DNA of 64,000 nt from the NCBI GenBank assembly GCA_036785705.1, contig JAWUZG010000005.1:2542001-2606000 (forward strand). Direction: 5' to 3'. Below, piece by piece: positions 26,121 through 36,311 of the stretch (the stretch's first letter is position 1; every line of letters begins with the position of its first letter). This DNA is from Acanthornis magna. Its lineage: Eukaryota; Chordata; Aves; Passeriformes; Acanthizidae. Under the pieces are notes generated by a model. It did not search any database and had not been told where the DNA came from. It saw only the letters and a list, made by a program, of their open reading frames with translations. The translations under genes were made by a program, and so were the position numbers.

Positions 26121-27664
26121 TCATGTCTTGTCTGCACCGTCAACGAAAGGTGGGGCAGAAACTGTGGCGGGTGCACTTTCTCTCACTGGAGAAAAGGAAT
26201 GTGGTTTTGGCACACGCCACTGGGTTACCAGTTCGCTCAATTCATCTAAAGGTGAACCATCCATTAAATCACTAGGAATTCCTTTTTTAAGCCCAAAACG
26301 CCACCAATCAAGTTGGACTAAAACGGATTTAGGTTGTGACTGTTCTTTGGCAACATCTGTAGTTTTGCTGAGATGGAGGAGTGCATTTTTAACTCCTAGA
26401 TGTTGGATGCCCCTTGATTTTTCTTTTAAAGGCTTCACAAGGCAGTATTTTACTGTAATCAATTAATTCTTGTGCTACCTCCCCCCATGCCCAGACTTTA
26501 GGTCTAGGGTGAGGTCTCTTACCTAGCAGGGCTGGTGTTGAAAAGTCAGAGAAATTTGTGTAAGAGTCTGTAACAGTATTGCTTGTATTCCTGCTATCTT
26601 CACCTCTGCACATGAAATTCTCTAACCTTTCCACAGGACCTATTGACTCTATGGTTTTCTGGAGACTTATCTCTGTGGCTTTAAGTGACTCGGGGAGCCC
26701 CCTAATTAAAGCAGTCGCAATTTCAGGGTTAACAGGCAACATCATTGGTGATTCACATCCAGGAATTAATTTCCTTTCATGTATTATCCGTAGGCAAGCA
26801 GCTTTGTATACACTTTCTAGTAATTGGTCAGCTGTGCCTGTTATGGCCAAGGGGTCTCCCCTGTCCATAGGATTTAACCCTCCAGCCCAGTAAGCAGCAT
26901 ACTGAGTCAGGGACCATGGGGCCCAGCGATTGCCTGTTGTTAAGAAAACACCATGCCCCCAGTATCCCTCAGCTTTCAATTGAATTTGTTCACTCCCAGT
27001 TAAAGACACACGCCACACATATTCTGTTTCAGATTCTTTGATAGGATGCCCATATTCCTTTTTTACCTTAGCCAATTCAGTAGCAGTGAATGGTGTCTGT
27101 TTAGTGGTGATATGTGGGTCAGAATCCTCATCATTGACATAAAAGTATTCCGTTTTAATTAGGGGTCTCATATGAGGACAGCAATTTTCCCCACAGTTTT
27201 TTAACAGGGTCAAATCTTTCTGGGGGTATTTGGTTAATGTGAGGGGTTTCCTTTTCCTCTGTCTCTTTTGGTGAGTCAGCATCCCCTGAATTCTTAAGAT
27301 ATTCATCTCTCAACGCAGCTCGCAGCAAATGATTTTCATTTCTTTCTTGATCTATTTGTTTCTGCAGAATTTCTACTAGGTTTTGCAATGAGTCATTAAT
27401 AGCTGTCTCCTCACTACACTGCTTAGAGTGGTGATCTATAGCTGCCGTAAGACATGCTCCTAAGACCGAGCAGGTTATGGATTTGTTACGGCCAAGTTTA
27501 AATCTTGCCTCATGTTGTAAAGAACATGTTCTATCAGTTAATCTCTCTAAATTAAACCAATTTTGTTGTGCCCACTCCAGCCCTCCCGGAGAGGGTCTGG
27601 CATTGTGTTTTGCTAGTAGAGCATAAAATGCAGCTTCATCTTTTGCACTAAGGTTTGAAGTCAT
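26121..27664 (-). pseudogene. retroviral gag, frameshifted
   Basis: The gag start ATG is at 27664. The first frame runs to 27155 and has a matrix-like N-terminal region and a coiled-coil-like segment (QKQIDQERNENHL). The capsid region continues in a second frame from about 27165 to 26400, with the motifs APWSLTQYAAYW and GLNPMDRGDPLA. A third frame covers 26462-26121. The two frame changes, near 27160 and 26405, break the gene. I see no CCHC zinc knuckle before the protease. Confidence 0.75.
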
Positions 27665-28109
27665 GTTTGTGAAGGGACTAAGACCACTACAGGGTGGTTA
27701 AACTTAGTTACACACTGACACACCCAACAACTGGGCTGTGTCTCCCTTCGCTTCCCTGCGTGGTTGAAGAGACTAAAATCTGCTTGGGAGGCCCTCCTTA
27801 AGTTACTCACAGTTGTCTCTTCACTATGCCAAGCAGACTAAACTTATCCACATACACAACACTCCCCTTTTGCACTAAGAGATCCCTTCTTTTTGTCAAT
27901 TTCTGAAGACAGAGCCCTCAAATGACTATAGGGGTACTTTTCACTTAGGCATGTGCAGTTTGCAGGAAATTCGAGTCACCCCCCTGGCTTTCTAGACACC
28001 GCTCACCCTTTTCGGGGTGTCGGGATAGGTGCGGCTGGAGCGAAGCGTCCTTCCTCTAATACAGACTGCACAGCGCCTGGTAACCCCTTCTGTCTATCAG
28101 AAATCCTGT
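27665..28109 (-). other. retroviral leader between 5' LTR and gag
   Basis: About 450 bp of noncoding sequence between the gag ATG and the probable U5 end. A primer-binding site should lie at its right end. I could not identify one with confidence, partly because the LTR boundary here is unclear. Confidence 0.45.
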
Positions 28110-28620
28110 CAGGGTGAGGCCAATTTAATGTCATGGTCCGCTAAACATAAAGCGAGATTCGTGATGGTTCGTTTCAGAATCTCAGAGTGCAAAAGAAATG
28201 TGAATGCGAGTATTTTTAGTTTCAATCAAAATAATGTACTTTATTGCATGCCAACACACAATTATTGCGGTAGAGAGGGAGAGATATAAGAAACATAGGA
28301 TAGAGGGAAAAGGAGGGGGGAGTATAGCCACCAAGGGCAGGCGGAGTCCTCATGGTCTTCTGCCAATGGATCCGTCTTCTTCCGTGGAGAGATCTCGTGG
28401 GGGTCTTCTCAGAAAGCTCCGTTATAGTCCTCTTCAAGGTGAAGGGCAGATAGCCAAAGGGGTGGGAGATGGGTGTAGGCCTTTTCGAAGTGAAGGGCAG
28501 GTAGCCGGCCAGGACTCCTGTGCAAAAGTCCTCTTGTCCCCCTTTGAACATGGGGGGTTTAGCCTCAGTCCCCTTAGGTGATCGTGAGACAGATGAAGGG
28601 TCTTTGGACTGTCTCTTACA
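28110..28620 (-). repeat. 5' LTR of the endogenous retrovirus (inner boundary approximate)
   Basis: On the minus strand the outer end begins TGTAAGAGACAGTCC at 28620, and an AATAAA signal lies near 28237 (plus strand CTTTATTGCATGCC). The inner end is uncertain, near 28090-28130. Apart from its outer ~100 bp it does not resemble the left LTR. Confidence 0.6.
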
Positions 28621-30343
28621 AACAGCCACCCCTCACCAGGCTCAGCCACACACCTCACCTGCCAGCCTTAACGAGGCTCAGCCTCACCCATCTCCAGCCA
28701 CCCATCAGCAGGCTCAGCCAGGCCCCACAACAGCCACCCCTCACCAGGCTCACCCTCACACATCAGCGTTCAGCGCTAACAAGGCTCAGCAACGCCCCTC
28801 ACCAGCTATGCCATAGCGGGCAGAGCAGCACACCTCAGCAGCCAGCAATCACCAGGCTCAGCATCGTCCCTCACGAGCCTGCCCTCACTAGGCTTAGCCA
28901 CTCCCCTCACCAGCCACCCCTCACCAGGCACAGCAGCACACCTCAGCTGCCAGCAATCACGAGGCTCACCCACACACCTGAGCAGTCAGCTCTCACCAGG
29001 CTCAGCTACACGCCTCACCAGCCACTCCTCACCAGGCTCAGGCACACACCTCAGGTACAATCCTTACGGAGGCTCAGCCTCACCTCTCTCCAGCCACAGA
29101 CCTCAGCAGCCACACTTCCACGTCCCTCACCAGCCACCCCTCACCAGGTTGAACCACACACCTCAGCAGCTAGCCCAAACTAGGCTCAGCCACGCCCCTC
29201 ACCAGCCAGCCCTCACCAGGCAGAGCAGCACGCCTCAGCAGCCAGCCATCTCCATGCTCAGTCACGCCCCTCACCAGCCACTCCTCAGCAGGCTCAGCCA
29301 CTCGCCTCAGCAGAAAGCCCTAACGAGGCTAAGACACGCCCCTTACCAGCCAGCCCTCACCAGGTTCACACACACACCTCACCTGCCATCCCTAACGAGG
29401 CCCAGCCACCCCTCTGCAGGCTGAGCCACGCTCCTCACCAGCTAGCCCTCACCAGGCTCAGCTACACCGCTCACCAGCCACCCATCACCAGGCTCAGCCA
29501 CACACCGCAGCAGCCAGCCCTAACGAGGCTCTGCCACGCCCCTCAACAGCCAGCCCTAACCAGGCAGAGCAGTACACATCCGCAGCCAGCCACGACCAGG
29601 CTCATCTACGCCATCACCAGCCAGCCATCACCAGGCTCAGATGCGCAACTCACCACCCACTCCTCACCAGGCTCAGCCACACACCTCAGCAGCCTGCCCT
29701 AAGCAGGCTCAGGCATGCTCCTCACCAGGGAGAGCAGCACACCTCAGCAGCCAACAAACACCGGGCTCAGCCACGCCCCTCACCAGCCAGCCCTCACAAG
29801 GCTTAGCCATACCCCTCAGCAGCCACCCCTCAGCAGGCAGGGCAGTACACCTCAGCAGCCACCCCTCACCATGCTCACGCACGCCCCTCACCAGCCACCG
29901 CTCACCAGGCTCAGCAACGCACCTCAGCAGCCAGCGCTGATGAAGCTCAGGCACGCTCCTGAGCAGCGACCCCTCACCAGGCTCAGCCACACACCTCAGC
30001 AGACAGCAATCACCAGGCTCAGCCACACACCTCAGCAGACAGCAATCACCAGGCTCAGCCACACACCTCAGCAGACAGCAATCACCAGGCTCAGCCATGC
30101 CCCTCACCAGCCAGCCCTTAGCAGGCAGCGCGGCACACCTCAGCTGCCAGCCCTAAGGAGGCTCAGCCTCACCCCTCTCCAACCACCCTGACCAGGCTCA
30201 CCCACACACCGCAGCACGCACCCATCAGAAGGCTCAGCGACGCCCCTCACCAGCCACCACTCACCAGGCTCAGGCTCACACCTCAAGGTCCAGCCCTAAC
30301 AACGCTCAGCCATGCCCCTCACCAGCCACCCCGACCAGGCTCG
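28621..30343. repeat. 36-bp minisatellite block 4 (largest)
   Basis: About 48 copies of the 36-bp unit in the same orientation as blocks 1-3. Three consecutive near-perfect copies lie around 29968-30090. It starts immediately after the LTR terminus at 28620 and ends where AT-rich unique sequence begins at 30344. Long frames on both strands are a by-product of the 36-bp period. Confidence 0.92.
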
Positions 30344-32179
30344 GATTTCAGAATTGTTTTGCTATTTTCATCTCAACAACAGATATCATTTCCAAATACA
30401 GATAATTTAGAAACCTTTTCTTCCATGCCTTGTACACAGGGCAATGCCTCAGGAACATGTTCGGTTTTAAACCTATTAAACCTATTTTCAAGTTTCTCAT
30501 CTGCCCTTTAACTACCTTTTCCTTTACATCCGCACTTGAAAACCTAACAATTTACTATAAATTATTCTAATCACCATCTCCCAATACCTGAGCACAACCA
30601 CTTAAACTCATGTTCTATTTATCAACAACAGGCATTCAGAGATTACTTTAAAATCAAGGTTCCAGCATAATATCTGTCTTTTCAGCCACTCTGCCTCGAT
30701 AAAATTGTGCTAATTTCAGGGGTTTTTAGAGTTTTGTTGTGTTGAACAGACTTCTAAGAACTCAAGGCCAGCAAATGCAGTTTAAATATAAATACCGAAA
30801 GCTTTGTTAACACATAATGGGCGTTAAAGATCCCTGTAGGAATGGTCAAACTGAAACTACTCAATCAATTAAGCAAAGGCCTGTGCCCTACTTACACTTT
30901 TGAGAACCTTTAAAATAAATGGTTATTTTAATGATTAAGACAAACGTAGTTATTTAATCCATTGATGTAACCTTCAGAAGTTCAACATGTTATACATACA
31001 TACTACAAGGAAAAAAAAGTTTTCATTATCTTTGCTTCATTTAACAAAAAATCAAAACAGTATTTCAAGACAGAATTCTCAAACACCCAAATGAAGAAAA
31101 TACTCTGAACAGTCTTAATATTTTTATGGCTTTTGTTTAACTGGAGCCCTCAAATTTTATGGGCAGATGCAAAATTTACCATCTGAAAGGCAGCAGAAAA
31201 AGTTTGTCCAACTCCAAGACCTTCTCTGACTGAGACAATTAAGCAAGAAATGTTACTTTTTCTTCCATGCTCCAATTACTTTCAACTCCCCCCAAGTCAA
31301 GGCTTTCCTACTGCTCAAAAACACAGGATAGGTATTTTGACACTCACATAAAATCATTGAAGAAAAGAAATAAGTTGAGATGCAGATGGCAGCTGATAGA
31401 GTGTGGATAGGCAGCTAACAGGATACAACACAAAATGGCTAAGAGTGGTGCAAAGTTTTTTAAGGAAATAACAACTAACGAGTGCCTGACTGCAGAATAC
31501 CCTTTATTCTAAAGTCCTTTTAATTAACAAAAGAGAACTGCTTGGAACTACTGGTGAAGCCTCACTGCTCTTCCTTTGTAAACTCTATTTCTCCTCCCTT
31601 CCTCCCAAGTCCCTTTTTACTAATAGCAAAGGTCTTTATGACAGAACCCTACTTCTTATGAAAAGCAACTTAAAACTTTTAACTAGTCAATTGTGTAAAT
31701 CTCCTGCAATTCTCCCTCCTTTCAGAGGAAAACACTGTGCTATTACTGTTTTATGGTTCTGAGTGTGTAGTTTTGGAGGATATCTTACAGAAATCAATCT
31801 TCCCTTTGCACATCTATTGAAGAGGCTTCTTGTCGAGCCAATACTCTAATGGAGACTGGGTGTTAATTTGTCTCCCAAACAAGAATGGCAGTCCCTATTT
31901 TATTTTTCTTTGTTTGCTTTTTTATAAATGCCTCACTTCTCCTATCTCAACATCTTAAGAGTTGCTGCCAGGTGGTAGGATAGCATCACTGACGTACAGC
32001 CTTAGGTGAGTCAAAAATAAATAACACAAATGTGAGCAATCATTTCTCCATCCCTTCACCAGCCAGTAGCAGCAATAACTGGTATAGACCCACCAGTGCT
32101 CCACTACAAACCAGATTTTCAACAAACCCCAAGTGGTATCAATAAAGCACAGTTCAGTTGCTTTGTTGATCAAAGTGCA
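30344..32179 (-). other. PEX13 3' UTR and downstream intergenic DNA
   Basis: AT-rich unique DNA between the satellite and the PEX13 stop codon. The nearest canonical polyadenylation word on the minus strand is AATAAA at 31899-31904, a candidate 3' end. No other gene is evident. Confidence 0.5.
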
Positions 32180-35100
32180 TTAGAGTTCCTGCTTCTCTCC
32201 ACCAGCCACAGCGGAGTCCAACGCAACGGGGACTTCGCTACTTCCAGCAAAAACAGTTTCAAAAGCAGCCTCCTGCTCCTCTAAAGTCACAGCAGCAGGG
32301 GCTCCTCTAACAGATGTGTTGGGAAAGGCAGGCCGCTGCTCCGGAATCCTTTCCAGGTCCACTGTTCTCCTACCTCTTCTTTTGCCCAGGATTTTGATGT
32401 AATTAGCTGGCACAAGTCCTGTTGTTTGGCCATCATAACTAGCCAGAAGCCAACCACGGATCTTGGGTTGTTGTTCTAAAGCGGAGAATGCAAATGCATC
32501 AAGTTACGAAACAATTCAACAACGTTGAACAAAACTATTCAGTAAGTTTATTACAATGCCAGTAATCACTTAATGGGGAGAAAAAAAATCAGTGTGGATG
32601 AGGAATTTGGTCAAATGAGGTTTTTTTGTTTCAATTTTCACTTTACTTCATATGTGATTAGAAATAAACACAAAATTAAAAGTTTACCTTTGGGTGCTAA
32701 TTTTAGCATGTCACCAGCACGGAAAGAAATTTCTTCTTCTGAGAGAGCAGTGAAATCATATTCTGCTCTTCCAACCACATGGTCATCTTCTCCACTTGCC
32801 CAGTTACTAGACACTGTTTTCAAACACAAATTACAAGTTTATCTGCTTTGAGTTACAAAATTTGGTGTGGTTTTTTCAAAGGAAAATGAAGAAAACACCT
32901 TAACTTCCTTGTTAAAACTTTTCCACCAGAGAACTGACAGAAGAAACAAGCAAAGCATGATTTGTTGAGTTAATCCAACCGACACTTGTCCCACCCAACC
33001 CAAACTGCCAAGAACTCCCAACTGCTAACAGAAAGGAACCACAATTCTGGAATCCCAGCTTCAACATGAAACCACATCCTAACTCAACAACAGGCTACTT
33101 CAGCAGGCTGTCACTTGTATCACATGCCTAAAATTCAGCACTGTGCCCCAGTATCTATTAATTACTGTTGTTGTAGCGTGAGATTAATCACTATACAGAC
33201 AGCAACAAAAGGAACAATGCACGCTGCACTTCTCTGGTGCTGCAGATCATCTTTACCTGTTTCTTCATCACTGTATGTAGACAGCAGCTTCCAAATCAGA
33301 TAGGGGCCTCCCATTATAACAGCAAAGAACAAGAAAATGGGCCAGGATTTTGCAGAGTTAGCCACCTTGTCTTCAAGGCCAGCACGAGCTACTTTGCCCT
33401 CGCTCTCAGCCCACAAATCCTCATTCTCAGAGCTCTGCCGCAGACCCAGCAAGCGCTGCAGGCGTTGGTAGAGGTACCTTATAGTTCTCACTAGAGCAAA
33501 AGCTGAAAACACCTTGGTGAAGTGAATTTTGAGGCGGGAGAAGTGGTTGGCTACATCCAACACAGCTCTGAAGCTGTTGTAGACAGCTGAGAAGGTTGCA
33601 TCCATCATCATGCTGACCGAGGCAAAGGCATGCACAATGCTTTCAATGGACTGAAAGGCACCTCTGCTGCTCTCTTCAGCCTGCTGGACAAACCTGCTGG
33701 GAGGAATGCTATCGGCACAGAAGCGGTTATAGCCCAGACCTCCATAGCCATAGCTGTAAGGACTATAGCTTCCATAGAAAGAGGTGCCATATGAACCATA
33801 GCCCGGAGAAAAAGAACTGCTATAGGCTGGCCTGAAAGCGCTCAGGCTGCTGCTTCCCGTTTGCTGGGATGGTCTTGGCAAAATGGGTGGAGGAATTCGT
33901 GCCACCACGGGTTGTCCGGGTCTGGTCAGGAGGTTGTCACCCAAGTCAGCAGACCTAAACAAATTCAGATAATCAAGATCAGCACCCAAAGTTTAAATTT
34001 TCATTTCCACAGAGCCCTTGGCTAACTACATAAATACTGCAGTGAGTTTCAGTAGTGCTGGGATGGGGAACCTGGGAGCCAAACACTCAGTATGTTGTAC
34101 AAAGTTTATCAGAAGTAAAAGTCTGGTCAGGAAACACAGGTCTTTCAGGGGAAAAAAAACCCCATAATGAGATATCCAGTGTAAATATGGAACTGGAACA
34201 TATACATGGAAAAACTTTGCCTATTTATTGCATCAACACATGAAATAAACAACACAGAGCCATCAAACCCCTAACACCCAGGTCATTCTTCGGCACATGA
34301 AAGCCTCTCATGGGCTATACCAAGAATATTTATGAACTTTGCAATCTGAAATCTTTATTTGTCCAACACTTGTTCCCAGCTCTTCTATAAAATGAGCCAA
34401 TGATACAGCAGGAAGAAAGCTTGAGAGCTCCTTTGAATCCACCCCTAAAGGGTGGCTTGACCTAATTGAGAATCTAAGTAATTATGCAACAGTATGTGCA
34501 AGGGCTTTGGGGTCCTCAACTGCCCCCTCTACCCAAACTACCTGATTACCTTTGTGCAGGGTTGTCAAGGGATTGAATCTACTACTGATAAGTGTTGGCA
34601 GAAAGAGGTATTATGACTCCATTATTTGTACTTAATTTAGTATTTTTTTTCTTTGCATGCCCATAAGTTTAAGTCTTTTTACCAATGCCCTTTGTGATAA
34701 GACTCTGCAAGTACTCGGATGCTGTCAAGCAGCTTTTTTTCTAACTTCTAGTATTTAATTAAAAAATATATGTGTTTCATTCACCCTAAAAGTCAAGCAC
34801 TTTATTTCCCATGTTTACTGCCTCATCCCATCACTTCCCACTTCTGTAGTCCATTCAATTCACAGCAAAAAAAGTCAAATTGGAATTGCTATGGAGCTGC
34901 TGCTTGCTCAACTACTTCCATACAAGGTAGGGAACAGCTTCCTCTCAGCAAAACTTACAGGTTTCCACAGCAAAGAATAATATTTGTATTTTTACACTGC
35001 TTGCTTTTTCCATCACAGCCTGTAACTCTCTCAGCAGTTAAAAAGAGGAGGAAAAATAAGTTATTATCCCCGCAAATAGAGGTACTGTAACTCAGTAAAT

Positions 35101-36014
35101 CACAGTAGAGTCCTCTCCCCAGTAGTCAGCTTGGGACACCCCACTTTAAAGCTGCGTGAAGTCATTTAAGACGGGGTAAATAAACCCAGAATGAAAAATT
35201 AACACCATATTGCTGGCTCAGCAAGCTGCAGACTGCACAGAACGTAGGGAAGCTTCTGTTCAATGTTTAGTGTTGGGCCAACCTTTTGCCCAGTTTCGGC
35301 TCCCTCTATTTGCAATCACCAGCACCAAGCGAAAAACAAAAAACAAGCGAAATATTCAGCCACCGAGCGAGCTTTCCTCGACTTCTCATAGAAGGGAAGG
35401 AGTTTACAAACACTTTCTGTCCACGAGCAGGATGGATTTTCTGGGAGAAGATGAAAATACACACGAGATTGACAACACACAGGAATCTTCTCCACGGCTT
35501 GGGGGTGACACGCAGCTCCCCCAGTGCTGCAGAGACTCGGGGGCTCACAGAGCTGCACAACCGCCAGGAATGGACTCAGTGCCCCCAGGAACGGACTGTG
35601 AGTGCCCTCAGGAGCGGACTGTGAACTCACTCTATCCACCGGTGACAACACAGCTTTCCCTTCCCCACACCGCACACACAGCTTCCCACTGACGCCAGAG
35701 GGGTTAGAGCTCGGAGCCCCCCACGGGACGCCCCCCCTGAGGCCGCCCCTCCCCGCCCGGCACAAACCCCTCACAGTGCGGGGGCGCCCCGGGCTGCCCA
35801 CCCCGACCGACCCCCGGAGCCGCGCACAGCCCCGGCCGGGCCCGACCTTTGAGCCCGCCCCCGGGGAGCGGGCCCGGCCGGCCCGAGGGGGCGCACAGCC
35901 ACGGCCGCCGCGGCGGGAACACCCGAGGAGGGACGCCCGCACTCACCGGAAGGCGTGCGCGGTGCCCGGCAGCCTCCGGGACTCCCAGGGCTTGGGCGGC
36001 GGCGTCGCCGCCAT
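32180..36014 (-). CDS. PEX13: PEX13, peroxisomal membrane docking protein (complete)
   Basis: Four coding exons join in frame: 35947-36014, 33257-33954, 32688-32813 and 32180-32475, giving 395 residues plus stop (human about 403). The protein starts MAATPPPKPWE, has a Tyr/Gly-rich N-terminal region (GSYSPYSYGYGG) and a conserved central block (FASVSMMMDATFSAVYNSF). A hydrophobic segment (WPIFLFFAVIMGGPYLIWKL) follows at about 235-255, then an SH3 domain at about 270-331 (AEYDFTALSEEE, RGWLLASYDG, GLVPANYIKIL). Known role: with PEX14 it forms the docking and translocation site for PEX5/PEX7 cargo receptors on peroxisomes. The gene diverges from PUS10 across a shared promoter. All junctions are GT/AG. 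Confidence 0.97.
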
Positions 36015-36311
36015 CGCGCCCCCTCGGCCCCGCTCGGCTTCGATTCGGCCTCGCTCGGCTCCGCTCGGCTGCGCTTCGGCGTCGCTCGACTCGGGTTCGA
36101 CCCCAGCTCGGCCTCGCTCGGCCCCGCTCGGTTCGGGCTCGGCCCCACTCGGCCTCGCTCGGCCCCGCCCGCTAGCAGGCACCACGAGGGAGCGCCGAGC
36201 TATTCCACCAGCTGCCCTGCGGGCACGGCGCCCCGCCGCGCCAGCCGAGCGATGCGCTCTGCTGTTCTGCTGAGTGATCCTGTGCCGGCTCCGCGGGCCG
36301 CCGAGCGAAAG
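36015..36311. promoter_or_regulatory. bidirectional CpG-island promoter, PEX13 / PUS10
   Basis: Less than 300 bp separates the PEX13 start codon (36014, minus) from the first PUS10 donor (AAAG then GTGAGC at 36311/36312, plus). The interval is extremely CpG-rich, TATA-less, and contains a ~10-bp tandem repeat. The same head-to-head pair is found in mammals. The PUS10 first exon is noncoding and its start is not resolved. Confidence 0.85.
36023..36168. repeat. tandem repeat of a ~10-bp CpG-rich unit in the shared promoter
   Basis: About 14 diverged copies of CTCGGCCTCG / CTCGGCCCCG with substitutions, between the PEX13 start codon and the PUS10 first exon. It probably contributes to the PEX13 5' UTR. 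Confidence 0.85.

Larger units (their letters stand above)
23449..28620 (-). mobile_element. decayed endogenous retrovirus, LTR-gag-pro-pol fragment-env fragment-LTR
   Basis: About 5.2 kb in minus orientation. The order in gene direction is 5' LTR (ends at 28620), leader, gag (27664 down to 26121), protease with a DTGA site, the first part of reverse transcriptase, an env fragment, and 3' LTR (24473-23449). Both outer ends are TG/CA. The element is defective: gag has frameshifts, most of pol is deleted and env is partial. The flanks do not show a target duplication, and each flank is a different satellite. It looks like one of the songbird ERV families, but I did not compare it with a library. 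Confidence 0.88.

Noticed and set aside
27665..28130. A specific tRNA primer-binding site for the retrovirus
   Set aside because: Several TGG-containing words were considered, but none matched a tRNA 3' end convincingly and the LTR edge is uncertain.
28110..28629. Minus-strand 135-codon frame over the right LTR
   Set aside because: It runs through LTR control sequence and into the satellite and has no protein similarity that I recognise.
28578..29183. 201-codon plus-strand frame, and similar frames at 19171-19560, 29715-30191 and 29709-30107 (minus)
   Set aside because: They are produced by the 36-bp satellite period, have no splice sites, no unique sequence and are open on both strands.
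19171..30343. CRISPR-like regular repeats
   Set aside because: The units are contiguous tandem repeats with no unique spacers, in an animal genome.
36015..36185. N-terminal extension of PEX13 upstream of 36014
   Set aside because: The frame stays open through the promoter repeat, but there is no upstream in-frame ATG (only GTG), and the ATG at 36014 matches the orthologue start.
35602..36273. 223-codon plus-strand frame across the PEX13 first exon and promoter
   Set aside because: A CpG-island shadow with repeat-derived Ser/Pro/Arg content, antisense to PEX13.
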